Source of the DNA: Chara braunii
Taxonomy: Eukaryota; Streptophyta; Charophyceae; Charales; Characeae
Direction: 5' to 3'
Assembly: GCA_003427395.1 (NCBI GenBank)
Contig: BFEA01000236.1
Span: 1,033,758-1,069,585, forward strand
Length of the DNA: 35,828 nt
Of this stretch, positions 1-10,189 are shown in pieces. The notes under the pieces are model-generated. The model searched no databases. It had not been told where the DNA came from and was given only the letters and a program-made list of their open reading frames with translations. How positions within the stretch are numbered: the stretch's first letter is position 1; each line of letters opens with the position of its first letter. The translations under genes and the position numbers were made by a program.

Positions 1-429
1 ATGGTGGACTATGACGACATGTCATCGTCCTCCTCTGACGAATGGTGGGTCGAACCTCCACGTCCGCGCACTCGGAAGAGGAGAAGGACACTATCTCCTG
101 AGAGCAAGAGACAGATGGAGGAGGATGAGAAGGACCTCCAGGACCTCATCGTCTTCCTCCGGCAGATACGCGAGGAGGAAGAAGCCACGAAGACGACAGC
201 CGCCGCATACGGCTCTCAAACGAACCCTTCCCAAGAAAAGGAGAGAGAGAGAGACGGACAAAAGGAGAGAGAGAGACAGAGAGAGAAAGAAGGCGAGAAA
301 GAGAGGGAGAGAGAAGTGCGAAGCTGGGCGGAGCTGCGGAGGTGGGCGGAACTGCGAAGCTGGGCGGAGCTGCGGAGGTGGGCGGAACTGCGAAGGTGGG
401 TGGAGCTGCGGAGGTGGGCGACCGATTGA
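1..429 (+). CDS. Low-complexity hypothetical ORF
   Basis: 142 codons open from an ATG at the first base of the window. The N-terminal third is acidic/Ser-rich followed by a basic cluster (RTRKRRR) and a short charged helix-like stretch. The middle is a run of ERERE-type residues from GA-rich DNA, and the C-terminus translates an 18-bp minisatellite (RxWAEL repeats). No family is recognised. The basic and acidic N-terminal part is the only segment that looks protein-like; the rest is repeat translation. It may be the end of an exon whose upstream part lies outside the window, or no gene at all. Confidence 0.2.
   Translation: MVDYDDMSSSSSDEWWVEPPRPRTRKRRRTLSPESKRQMEEDEKDLQDLIVFLRQIREEEEATKTTAAAYGSQTNPSQEKERERDGQKERERQREKEGEKEREREVRSWAELRRWAELRSWAELRRWAELRRWVELRRWATD
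316..420. repeat. 18-bp minisatellite
   Basis: Nearly six tandem copies of an 18-bp unit, typified by CTGCGGAGGTGGGCGGAA alternating with CTGCGAAGCTGGGCGGAG, so the true higher-order period is 36 bp. It runs directly into the tetranucleotide tract that follows. Confidence 0.9.
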
Positions 430-545
430 TCGAGCAATCGATCAATCGAACAAGCGATCGATCGATCGATTAATCAATCTATCAATCGATCAATCGATCA
501 ATCGATCGATCAATCGATTAATCGAATCGATCAATCGATCGATGA
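421..545. repeat. ATCG/ATCA tetranucleotide microsatellite
   Basis: About 125 bp built from interleaved ATCG, ATCA and ATTA units. It lies just beyond the 3' end of the minus-strand LINE remnant and could be that element's repeat tail. Confidence 0.85.
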
Positions 546-2414
546 CGTGGCGGTATTGGCAACGCAGCAGTGCTGAGGTGGCGGGCCGACGTGGCAGCCT
601 GAAATGCCAGCGCGACGTGGCAGCACAAAGTCCGAGTGATGTCTCCCTTCGATCACCCCTCCCAGCCAGTCGTGACCGAATCGGGAGATAGTCCGAGTGA
701 TGTCTCCCTTGGAGTGCATTTGGTCAAGCTTATTCCTGGCTGCCTTCCACTGAGCCCCAATTTCGTGTTGGAATAACAAATGTAACTGTTCCATGACTTC
801 TCCTTCCTCCACCCGTGCCCCTTCTACTTCCAATATGCATCTCTTCCACCAGATAGTCCAAAGAACAGCCCGCCTGCCCAAATGGAACATGTTCTCTTCG
901 AATGTGGTTCCCCGGATCGAGGGGTTGTGTCCTAGTAATATGGCCCTCCATTCCCATGGCCATTCTGCATTAGGGACAATTTGTCGCCAGATCCTGTCCC
1001 AACTCCTCCATAATAGTACCGATGCTGGGCATTGGAGGAAGATGTGTTCGATTGTTTCCGCACATTTTCTCCCTGGGTAGCTCTGGAGGCAGTTGTGGCA
1101 CCATGGTAATGCCCGTCCTTGCTATTCCAAGCGGGTATGTTCTATCAGCCAGTTGTTAGTTGGCAGGCATCGATGTGCTATTTGCCACTAGAGGGCAGCA
1201 GTCTTTGCGGGTCTGTCCCTGTAGTGCGTGAACCATCGGATGGGTTTGGGCAGACTGCGGTCCACATTGAGATGCCGATACCATCTGTCCTCTACTAGTT
1301 CCCGCAGTCTTCGCTTAGGACGGAGCATTCGGTAGACTGATTTGGCTTTCGAATTATGTAACATTAGTTGTTTTGATTGTTTTGTTGTCCCCTGCCTAAT
1401 CCGACCTTCCTGGGACGAGTGCCACTCGTTAGGGTCAAAGGGAAGTTCCTCAATCGGGGTCGATGGTCGGTACGCTTTCAAGCATCTACCATCATCTAGA
1501 ACTCTGGTACGAAATATGCTCGTGCTGTCTTTCCAGATGAAAGGCTGTCGGCTTCCTCGTAGCTCCCCACCCCTTTGGACGGAGAAGACCTCGATCAGGG
1601 CTTGTGTTTGGTTGATAATATGCACCCGCCCTACTTCCTTATCATGGCCAGGTAACCCTACCCAGTCTCCTTCCTTCAAGTGAGGGTCTTTTCGAAGGGT
1701 ACTGTACCACTGGAGAGGGAAGCTCTCAATAAGTTCATTAAGCGCTGATTCAGTGAAATGGCAATATCGCAACCAAGACCGCATGCTTTCTGCACTCTTC
1801 TAGCCCCTTGCCTCCTTGTCCCAATGGTCCCCTACTCTACTAACACCGTGTTTCACCCAGCCCTTCCACGGGGCATCTGAGTTGCACCTTATGCGGCCCA
1901 AAGGATCTGTGATCAAACGGTTTCCGAACAGCGGTTGTCTGAAGATTTCTTCCCATCTATCCGGAGTCAGACGGTTAGGTGGCGGGAGCTTCCTCCATGT
2001 GCGTATGAGGCGCAGCCAGTGCTTGTCCGCCGGGTCCCCGTTTCTGTATTTCCTTGGGAGCCTCCAGTGCCTATCTTGCAACCAGATCAACGGGTCGATC
2101 TCAGGCGGGGCTTCTGGGGCCAGAGCCGACATTTGTGCCAGGGCTAAGGGGGGTCAGGGGGAGGATGGCGAAAAAATAATGCGCTGGAGCCAGCGAAACG
2201 TGAGGGTCTGGAATTGTGTGGCTGTATCCACGATTCCCAGTCCTCCTCTGGTTTTAGGTTGAATCACTAAGTCCCATGCCACTCGACTGATCGCATGGGG
2301 GTTGTTACTATCTCCTCTCCAAAGGAAGGTTACTAGTTGTTGTTTTAATGACCTAAACCCCCCCTCACTCATGGGCCATATGATGAATTTGTACCAGAGA
2401 GTGGCTAGTACCTA
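531..2414 (-). pseudogene. LINE (non-LTR retrotransposon) 3' half, decayed
   Basis: One minus-strand frame can be read from about 2414 down to 531 without a frameshift. It is broken only by in-frame stops: TGA 2154-2156, TAG 1800-1802, TAG 1188-1190, TAG 1122-1124. The upstream end has the segment that follows the reverse transcriptase core in plant LINEs: FIIWPMSEGG, FLWRGD, VAWDLVIQPKTRGGLGIVD and RWLQ. Further on (about 1110-1030) is the zf-RVT-like cluster CHNC ... KC ... EHIFLQCP, and then a Trp-rich C-terminus (WTIWWKRC). The reverse transcriptase catalytic region and endonuclease are absent: homology stops near 2414, so the copy is 5'-truncated, as is usual for LINEs. No function is expected. 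Family assignment is from motif recognition. Confidence 0.8.
630..710. repeat. Direct repeat in LINE 3' region
   Basis: GTCCGAGTGATGTCTCCCTT occurs exactly at 630-649 and at 691-710. Between 541 and 625 the element GACGTGGC recurs three times (543, 589 and 614 approximately). Both lie in what would be the 3' untranslated part of the minus-strand LINE. Confidence 0.75.
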
Positions 2415-2463
2415 CCGATTTTCCATACAATGAATCATTATTGTTGTTATGGGGCCGGGGGCT

Positions 2464-2550
2464 AGGTCCCACTTGCACGAATTAAGCGATACTGACCGTA
2501 GATAACAGAGATCAACGGTCAGATTCTCGTAACCCGTGCAAGTGGGACCT
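2464..2550. repeat. 87-nt hairpin
   Basis: AGGTCCCACTTGCACG (2464-2479) is the exact reverse complement of 2535-2550. Inside it CTGACCGT (2492 region) pairs with ACGGTCAG (2515 region), and the intervening sequence is partly complementary, leaving a loop of about 15 nt. Outside, imperfect pairing continues some 10 bp into the flanking G/C-rich sequence. It could be a small foldback element or a microRNA-like precursor; nothing in the sequence alone separates these. Confidence 0.75.
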
Positions 2551-2699
2551 TGCCCAGGGCTAGGGCTCTTGGCTGGAGCGAGACACAAAGGGGCCCACAA
2601 CATTAAAAACAAAGAATCTTCGAGGAATCCGCAGGGCCAAGTATTGCCAGGGCCTCCCACAACAACAGTGAATGATAATCACAGGTGCTAACGTGCATA

Positions 2700-3000
2700 T
2701 ACTATGCAGTTTTTTTTGTTTTTTTGTTTTTTTTTGGGAAATTTTTCGAAATGCCCCTGAAGTTTGTGTTTATTTGTGATTTACCCCTCTAACAACCGAC
2801 TTACCCTGATTTGCCCCTCTGACAAAGATTCAAGTTTCCAAAACAACCTTGGCGTCGTTTGAGCCTCGAATATGTTTAATATGCCCCTACCGGTACCGGT
2901 GACAAATTTCCAGTATGCCCCTACCAGAAAGTCGTTGGGTACCGCCACAGGAATGTCCAAGATACCCCTACCGGTACCGTGCATATGTTCAGTATGCCGT
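2700..3000. repeat. Poly-T and CCCCTACCGGTACC repeats
   Basis: A T-rich tract (about 2709-2738) is followed by three diverged copies of ATGCCCCTACCGGTACC at about 2881, 2914 and 2962, separated by AT-rich spacers. The words 'TGCCCCT' and 'ACCCCTC' recur through 2750-2820. No gene is visible here. Confidence 0.6.
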
Positions 3001-3182
3001 TGAGGCCGTTGCTGACAGTCGGGGCTGTGTTGAAGGCCCTTGGAGGGGTGTTACCGGGTCATATCAGAAATTTGGCCACGCTCCCATCTTTCTGTTGTGC
3101 CCCCCGTTGTCTAACATGGGCTTGGGCCTCTGTGGTTGGGCATTTGAGGCCTGTGCGGCCTTCCTGTCATACACATTGTGGT

Positions 3183-3185
<3 letters not shown>

Positions 3186-3241
<56 letters not shown>

Positions 3242-3262
3242 CACACACACACACACACACAC
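3186..3262. repeat. (CT)n(CA)n microsatellite
   Basis: About 54 bp of CT followed immediately by 23 bp of CA. It explains the LSLSLS and RERERE translations in all frames here. Confidence 0.98.
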
Positions 3263-3594
3263 GCCTTTTGTTGCACACTTTGCAGGCGTGACATACAAAC
3301 TGGACCCAACCTGATGTGCACCATGGCAACTCCTCAGGTGCAGCTGCTGATATATATCTTTCCACCAAAACAATTCCCTTATGAGCCCATCAAAGACCGA
3401 CCTCATCCAGTGGGAAGAAGCATTGCAGCAGGTGCATAGCATTCAGCAGTTGTGTCAATTGGTGGACTGCTTTACACTTGGGGTCGTGGGGACTACGACC
3501 ATGTTCATGGTGGTGATGTGGCTCATTGCTCACTCGAAGACCTGTGTCCAGTCTAAGTGACTGTGCGGTCACAGGAGTCACTATCGCAGCTTTA

Positions 3595-3780
3595 CACAGT
3601 CTTGCAACCAGTAGTTGCACGCTGTTTTAGTGGACGCTGTTTTACTGGACTTTCGTTGTTTTAGTGGATGTTGTTTTACTGGACACACACGCAGACAGTG
3701 TCAGATACAGAAGCATGTTTTTCTGACGAGTCAGTGAAAGTCCAGTAAAACAGCGTGCAGCTACTGGTTGCAAGACTGTG
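3595..3780. mobile_element. MITE-like element with 41-bp inverted ends
   Basis: The 41 bp at 3595-3635 match the reverse complement of 3740-3780 with two mismatches. The ends begin CACAGTCTTGCAACCAGTAG. The inner side carries three further copies of CTGTTTTA[GC]TGGA spaced 15-30 bp apart. Total length is 186 bp with no coding capacity, which fits a non-autonomous DNA transposon. A clear target-site duplication is not visible, so superfamily cannot be given. Confidence 0.7.
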
Positions 3781-3795
3781 CAAGCATCGCGTCAA

Positions 3796-3912
3796 GATCA
3801 CACACATGCTAATCGATCATCACACATGGTAAAAGATCACACACACGCTGATCAACGCACATGGTAAAAGATCACACACATGGTAGAAGATAACATACAC
3901 GGTAAACGATCA
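3796..3912. repeat. Degenerate ~20-bp tandem repeat
   Basis: Copies of AAGATCACACACATGGTA with drift, adjoining the MITE-like element. No coding sense. Confidence 0.7.
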
Positions 3913-3929
3913 AACACCATAAACATGTT

Positions 3930-5190
3930 ATTCATTAAAATAGTACATTATTTTCTAAAAAGTACTTTTGTCGTTCGAGAAACTCGAAAGGTATACACGG
4001 CTGACGAAAGAAGATGCTCATTGTACATTAATACACAACGATAAGAGTCCCTGTTCAATGGATAAATCCTCGACACATTTAATTTGTTTCAAGACGAAAA
4101 GTTCAATTACAAAGGTCGGATACATCCTTACTAAACTAGCACACATTCAGACAGTCAGTATGAACGTATCATATCGAAGGTTTCCCCTTGTGAGGGACGC
4201 ATATGAGTGACCAAAAAAAGGTATTTGTTGAGGCTTTAAAGGGTGCATGGGAGTGACAAGAATAACTTATTTTTGAAGTTTAATTGAATATAAGCAGGAT
4301 GAGTAGGATACAAATGAATCACATGTTTCGATATCCATAATACACAAGTTGGCAAGTTTTATAGTAAAACTGGGATATATCCGAATCAAATATTTCATCA
4401 TTCGGATGGAGAAAATCTGGTATGTTATCAACCGTGCGTCATTCATTAAATATCCTTCACTCAATCACCCTCCGAGGAAAAATTAACCAATATGTTATCA
4501 TTCCAAGAACAATTTTAGCTTACCAGACATTTCTTAAAACAAAAGGGCGTCGGACGGAGTGAAGTGGTGGGCAGCATCATATAGAGATGTTATCATTTGC
4601 CGCTTGCCGGGTTCGACCTCGCAACCATGAACTTGTAACATCCCTATCCAATGCTGCCCACCACTCCGTCACTGTCCTCGCCGAGATCAAATGATGTATG
4701 TTAACAAATAAAAGTGCACCCTCGGGAACCCCTTAAGAACTGTAGTAACCATCAGTCTTAAGTTTCAACTAGATGGCGGATGCATGTAGTACATTATCAC
4801 TTTACCAAACATTTCTCAAAACAAACGGGCATCGTACGGAGTGAAGTGGTGGGGAGCATATTATGTAGAGACGTTATCATTTGAGGATTGGGCATTGGAG
4901 AAGGCTCAAACGAATGCGTAGAATACATCCGAATCAAGCTGTGTACAGATTATCAGATGCTGAAGTGACCAAGGACCTTATAATTATTTTGAAAGATCTC
5001 ACTGAATTTTGAAGACAATTGACAACTCATGAGAACTAGATTGAAAAGTAAAGACAAATTAAAAACAGAGCGGGACACCCAGCCTACATAAGCAAGCACA
5101 CAACCATTGTCGAGACAAATGAGATGTACGCGATAAAAACTGATAACAGTTATCTGGTTCCAATATTGTGAATTCGTAACGGTTACCTCA
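3930..5190. other. AT-rich intergenic region
   Basis: No supported gene. It holds an ~80-bp diverged direct duplication (4520-4599 and 4802-4883) and a hairpin at 4553-4670, annotated separately. The short ORFs here show no family resemblance and have AT-driven composition. Confidence 0.6.
4520..4883. repeat. Direct repeat with a hairpin in the first copy
   Basis: 4520-4599 and 4802-4883 align with roughly ten mismatches and a 2-bp indel. In the first copy, GACGGAGT...GGTGGGCAGCAT (4553-4577) pairs with 4651-4670 apart from a small insertion, and inner segments around 4580-4598 and 4631-4648 also pair. The loop contains GGGTTCGACCTC, which resembles a pol III B box (GGTTCGANNCC). It may be a foldback element or a tRNA-derived SINE piece. 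Confidence 0.6.
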
Positions 5191-5194
5191 AAAG

Positions 5195-6280
5195 TTTCTA
5201 TTAACCAAAGAGTTGGCAAGGCTATGTTGGACCGTCCACAATTAACCAAAAAATTTCCATGAAAATTTCAACTAATCGGACATTCTAATACAAAAATTTG
5301 GAAATGTCGAGATTTATTTCTGAAAAAGTCTACACTATGAAAACATTGACAAATCCGACGTCCTGACGGAATTCTAAAAACGTAAGACTCGTTACCAAAG
5401 TGTCCCGAACTTGAAATCTTCAAAAGAAGTCTCTTCGCAAAGCGTTCACTAGCGGTTCCCATGTTGAACCGTCCACAATGCAAGACGAGATAGGAGGTTG
5501 AGACAGACCTTCGAAACCCGTAATGGAAACCAAAAAATCTTGAACGTCTCCCCCAGCCATGACAACAGCACGTCTCAAGGACACAAGAACATCTGCAGCT
5601 TGCAAATAAGTTGCTGTAAAATCTCCCACCATCCAGTTTCCCCCTTGACGCTCTTGTGTTTGGTTGTCGTAACAGTATCCTTATTCTCTGGGTCGGATGC
5701 ATCCGAATCACAACCGACCATGAGCCAAAGTCGGCACTCGTGACTTTCGTTAATACTTTACGGTGTGCAAATTTCAACTAATCTGACATTCGACCACAAA
5801 ACTTGGGAACTGTCGAGATTCGTGTCTCAAACTGGTGAAAATTAAAAATAATCAGAAAATGACTATACTACGAAAATGTTCACAAATCCGACATAATGAC
5901 ACAAAACTCTAGAAACGTAAGACTGATCACCAAAAGTCTTAAAAAAATGAAGTCTTCAGAATAAGCCTCTTCGCAGAGCGTTCACTATCGTTTCCTATGT
6001 CGAACCGTCCACCATGCAAGCCGGGATTGGAGGTTGAGGCATTCCATAATGGCAAACGAGAAACCCTCAATGTCACCCCCTGCTCTGAGCACAGCACGTC
6101 TCAAGGCGAAAAGAACTTCTGAAGCTTTTAGATAAGCTCTTGTAAAATCTCCTCGCATCCAATTTTCTCCCCGACGCTCATATATTCGTATGTCGAAAAT
6201 GTTCAGATTAGTAAACCTCACCATGATGACGAACATTGTCCGTCCACCCGCTACGATCCTGAAGATTCTTTCATATTGAA
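5195..6280. repeat. ~506-bp tandem duplication
   Basis: Unit 1 starts near 5266 (TTTCAACTAATCGGACATT) and unit 2 near 5772 (TTTCAACTAATCTGACATT). They correspond throughout, for example CCTCTTCGC(A/G)(A/G)AGCGTTCACTA and the following A(T)GT(T/C)GAACCGTCCA. A piece of a third unit precedes them, with ATGTTGGACCGTCCACAATT at about 5224. The copies differ by many substitutions and small indels, so the duplication is old. Confidence 0.75.
5693..5706. repeat. Dispersed palindrome, GC centre
   Basis: TCGGATGCATCCGA, a perfect 14-bp palindrome. It is the leftmost complete member of the dispersed family described under findings. On the minus strand it reads R-M-H-P inside an open frame. Confidence 0.9.
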
Positions 6281-6434
6281 AAGGAAACGCTCCTCCCTTT
6301 GTGACGATGGTCAGTCGTTCAGGCACTTTTATTTCAATGAAGCCCGAATTCTCAGCCATGTTTTTGAAGTACGTCGAAAAAGGAAAGTCTGCACACTGCA
6401 AAAGACAAAAGTCACAATAAAAGTGTTTTATCAA
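5985..6434 (-). CDS. Exon-like hypothetical ORF, duplicated downstream
   Basis: 149 codons, no family recognised. Its second half (NWM.GDFT.AYL.A.(D/E)VL..LRRAV..AGGD) recurs in the frame of the diverged tandem copy at 5632-5420. The protein pattern is kept while DNA has drifted (R/V, K/Q and S/A changes), which hints at past selection on the encoded peptide. It lies downstream, in the same orientation, of the DUF7869-like pseudogene and may represent its 3' exons or a neighbouring gene. The copies do not join into a complete protein. Confidence 0.3.
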   Translation of the reverse strand: MIKHFYCDFCLLQCADFPFSTYFKNMAENSGFIEIKVPERLTIVTKGGAFPFQYERIFRIVAGGRTMFVIMVRFTNLNIFDIRIYERRGENWMRGDFTRAYLKASEVLFALRRAVLRAGGDIEGFSFAIMECLNLQSRLAWWTVRHRKR

Positions 6435-6710
6435 GGTCTGGATCGAAAGCCCGAGGTCATGCTACGACGACCAAAACGCCCCCACGCTCAATGTCGAAAA
6501 ATGATGAAGAACTCTTGTTGATTTGAAGCGCGTAACCCAAAGAACACAAATCATTAAGCGATGTATTCCATGAAGTCAAGCGTGGTGTGCACAGGCCAGC
6601 ATGGCAATACGTTCTCCTCACGAAAAGACGACAACCATCACACTCTCGATGAGGTAGCCTCCTGCTCCCTTCTCCAGAAACGCTTTGTGTTTGAGCGCCA
6701 ACGCCATTTT

Positions 6711-8975
6711 CTAGGGCGGGAGTTGCATTTTTTTTACTTTATGAGGAATCACAAGACTGGTGGTAAACTTTTTGGAGGACTCGCAGACATTCGTCCTCGT
6801 TTGTCTCATCCAAGAAAACGCAACGGTTGTGACATGTTGATACTCTTCCTCGTGATCTGGAACTTTTTTCCGTTTTTTGTCCCAGGCGTCGACATACAAT
6901 TCTCTTAGTGTGCTCGCTTTTCCGATTGGAATACTGTACTCCACTTTGAATTGGTTGTAAGTTGGCGAATCTTCGTTCTTGTCAACTTCACTGCGAACCT
7001 GGCCAACCCAAAAAGACACTCCTTGATGCATGTCCTCGTTTGATGGTTACATAATGACAAAACTGTCGACATGCACATCTTCGAAAGCATCAAAGCTGGC
7101 CTTAAGCTTATCCCTCTGAAAACTCACGAACAGAGGTTCTCTCTGTAATTCTGATGCATCCGAATCAGAGCAAGAACTGCTGGCTTAACCGACATGGGTG
7201 GCCTTTGGCCAGAATTCGGTGATGGGTGCCCCCGTTGTTGATAATGTCCTCCGTGTGTTTGACGTGATCTTCCCAAAACCGAAAAACCCTATCTATTATA
7301 GTCACCTCTTCGTTTCGGAAAGTCATCCAAGTTTCTCTTTTTTTTTCATAGACTTTCAAAAACCTCTTCACACCCTCCAACCCGTTTTTGTAATCGTCGA
7401 GGAACGCCGGTTGGACCGACAGAGGATCGAAAGTTTGCTGCGGACCAGCGTAACCACCATTGTCTGTTTGTTTGAACCAGTAAAGAGGAATATCCTCGGG
7501 CAACTACTTAACGTTTGTGCAATACTCTTTATAGGACATGGCGGTATTATCACCTATCATGTAGAATTTTAGCAAATGAGGCTTCGAAATCCCTGTCATG
7601 CGCTTTGAAACATGCGGGTAAATAAGACCTCTCCAGTCTGCTATCCTATCAAGAAAAATACACCGCGGTGGAGTCTTATGAGACCGCTCTAGCAAAAGGA
7701 ACAACTCATCGATTATGCAGGCATCATTGTCCTTGAGTTTCTTAGAGAAAACACTAAACGTGGCATCGACGTCTGTGTGCGTGTGTCCAACTATCATAAA
7801 GCTAATTTCTATTTCCTTGAAAATCCCGAACTTCACAAGAAGTGCTGCCAATGCGCAGATGAATCTATTCTTGTTTTCTTTGAAGCAGCAACGGCGGTAG
7901 AGGTTTCCCACTAGATTGGATCTCCGTAAGTGTCCGCATTAAACACGCCGCCGTACTGTTGGGGATCGTGTGTGTAGTAAGGAAAATATGTGTAAACATA
8001 TATAGACGGATCCCGACCATGGACCAGAACGGCCGTAAGACCAGTCTTCATCATCCTCTCGTGGTGCAAGTCCTTCGAATAGTTAGCCTGTCCTATATGC
8101 GATATGGTAGTTTTCTTTTGATCCATGCCGTCGATAATGATGCACAGACACTCGGACTGCCGCAAGATGGAATCCATTTTGCAGCGGCTATACTCTAGCC
8201 TGTGGTTGACTTGCAGCTCTTGATGTTTCCGCATCCTATCTTTGGATTTCTTACGGTCCCTCTCGTACTTCGACTTAGCAATGCACTGCTTGTAGAATAT
8301 ACATTTTGCGCTCTTCGTGAATGTGTTGGACATAGCTAGACTCACGTGCCAGAAGTGCTTACTCCACATAGCGTAGAAAGTCGACTCTGACACAACTTCC
8401 GAGTGGCACATCAAAAGATCAGAGCGCAATGATTCGTAAATTGCTCGTTTTGTAAATGCCGCAGGAATCCTACGGCGAGGACGACGAACTCCGTCTTTCT
8501 AGACGATGTCATTCGGCATACTATTGGCGTGGTTGTCGATAAATCGTTTCAACGGTGCAAGCATCGTGACGACTTTTTCGGATGGTTTAGATAAGCCACA
8601 GTGCCCATGCTCCCTAACGACAACACCGTTATCGTACATCCTTTTGTAGACATAGAATGTGTTACGAAAAATGTCGAGAATGTTACAGTATGCCTGCACG
8701 CACATCTTCCATTTGCAAGCTACAGGCCTGACCCTCTCAACACCACCTTCCATAACCGTGAAGTCATGTATGGTTTGCAACCACCACTTCGTCATTTCCG
8801 TGAAAATTTTTGAGTAGAATGCCTCCCGCACCGACCTGATATCTTCGGCTGTAAGTTCAGCGCAACACGTCCGCCTACAACAGAGCATCCCTCGCACTGT
8901 CTGAAGTGACTGCATCCTGAGTTTGCCCATAGCTCGCCAATGCTGTGTCTTTTTGGCCGGTTCTCTGTTTGCCAT
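6711..8975 (-). pseudogene. DUF7869-like protein, probably transposon-derived, broken
   Basis: The order of motifs along the minus strand matches DUF7869-type proteins as I know them. First comes a Cys-rich part (CCRRTCCAELTAEDIRSVREAFYS), then a conserved stretch HGHCGLSKPS, then ESTFYAMW...F. Next are IDGMDQKKT, CFKENKNRF, a long core with MIVGHTHTDVDATFS, LKFYM, and a C-terminal FWVGQVRSEVD. IDGMDQ and GHTHTDVD suggest an RNase H/DDE-like fold, an inference. The frame is broken by TAG 8499-8501, TAG 7911-7913, TAG 7504-7506 and TAA 7047-7049, with frame changes near 7900 and 7165. At the usual DNC in front of the ENKN motif the codons read R-C-C, so an expected acidic residue is missing unless an intron lies there. 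A palindrome copy sits at the 7165 frame change. Not functional as it stands. Confidence 0.7.
7150..7163. repeat. Dispersed palindrome, one mismatch
   Basis: TCTGATGCATCCGA, the family motif with one changed arm base. It sits exactly where the DUF7869-like reading frame shifts; in the downstream frame it reads S-D-A-S-E-L. Confidence 0.75.
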
Positions 8976-9124
8976 AGAATAGGGTCTTCTTTCACCGGCA
9001 TAGGCGCCGGCAAAATGTACCGTATGTGGTGGTCCTCTTCGGAGAGACAGCGCGAGATCTGACTATCTCATGAATAGCAGTACTCAGTGATTTCATCCGT
9101 GGACGGTCCTTGACTCTCTTGGCA

Positions 9125-9931
9125 CTACGGAGGGGTAGACGAGGAAACCCTATTACCCCCATCGGCAACTCCAAAGGATGAACTAACAGTAGTGCAGTTG
9201 TTCGCACTATACACATACTCCGTCCCACTATAACTACAGTCACCGAGATTCCCCTCGGGTATGGAGCTCGACATCCCAGCATCGGTCATTTCAGAACATG
9301 CTGAAGAGACTCGGGATGTACAATCGACACTAAGAAACTGACCCCCGCTTCCAGTGTTTATGTGGTCTTCAAGCACGTCACGACAAATGTACGAATGCGC
9401 GACGGAGGTAAACAACTGTGTTCTCTTCCGTCGATGTTGAGTGTTTGAGTCACGTGACTGTTTTCCAGAGGAAGTACATGGCTCGAGTCGAGAAGAAGTG
9501 CTATCGGCACTGCTCGGAACTCCAACGTCCATAACCAATCCCTTCCCAGCCAATTCCTGCCGAAAACGTAACAGAAGGCAAGCTGGAGTGGGAGGGAAGT
9601 CTTCATCGACCGTCGTCGTATCACACCAGTGAAGCATGTGTTGAGAAGCGTTCCACTTTTTCCTGCGAGCACAACAACAGACGTTGACCCAAATCGTAGC
9701 CGAGACAATTGTTGGGCTTTGGCAATGAAAAAGCGACAGAGATGCGTCGGCTAGTTGGGGAGCACTATAGAGGGCAGCGCAACGAAATAAAAAGACAGTG
9801 CATAGCCAGCCTTGAACCGGACGACAAGCCTTGACCCGCACCGATTTTACATGTATGGTGTAGAAATGGTGGGCGCGCAAGTATGCAACATATTTTAGAG
9901 TCGGATGAATCCGACGCAACGACGCAGGCAA
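9125..9931 (-). CDS. Hypothetical Ser-rich ORF upstream of DUF7869-like gene
   Basis: 268 codons, no family recognised. The C-terminal half is rich in Ser and Thr with no domain. The N-terminal ~40 residues come from a ~155-bp tandem repeat that includes a palindrome copy (R-I-H-P), so they are probably not native. Its position directly upstream, same strand, would suit a 5' exon or leader region of the 6711-8975 gene, but no splice junction can be shown. Confidence 0.25.
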   Translation of the reverse strand: MPASLRRIHPTLKYVAYLRAHHFYTIHVKSVRVKACRPVQGWLCTVFLFRCAALYSAPQLADASLSLFHCQSPTIVSATIWVNVCCCARRKKWNASQHMLHWCDTTTVDEDFPPTPACLLLRFRQELAGKGLVMDVGVPSSADSTSSRLEPCTSSGKQSRDSNTQHRRKRTQLFTSVAHSYICRDVLEDHINTGSGGQFLSVDCTSRVSSACSEMTDAGMSSSIPEGNLGDCSYSGTEYVYSANNCTTVSSSFGVADGGNRVSSSTPP

Positions 9932-10088
9932 ATATCGGACTTGACATTAGACGTGCACAGCCAGCCTTGAACCGGAATACAAGCCTTGCCCGACACCGAT
10001 TAGACATGTTGTAGAAATGGCGGGTGCGCAAATATGTAACTGATTTAAGAGTCGGATGAATCCGACACAATGATGCAAGTAAATATTG
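9804..10088. repeat. ~155-bp tandem duplication carrying palindromes
   Basis: Unit starts AGCCAGCCTTGAACCGG at 9804 and at 9959. Each unit ends with GTCGGATGAATCCGAC (9900-9915 and 10051-10066), a perfect palindromic arm pair around a GA centre. A third palindrome (TCGGATGCATCCGA, 10118-10131) follows 52 bp on. Confidence 0.85.
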
Positions 10089-10189
10089 GCAAGTCCGCAT
10101 CGCCGCAGGTTCTTATGTCGGATGCATCCGAGACACTTAAATCCCGTGAGATTTAAACAAATGTAGCGCACACCACCAGTGCGTCAAGT

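Noticed and set aside
421-545. Telomeric or centromeric repeat
   Set aside because: Short, irregular tetranucleotide tract beside a LINE end; no telomere unit.
3064-3442. RERERE and LSLSLS ORFs at the CT/CA microsatellite
   Set aside because: Direct translations of simple repeats.
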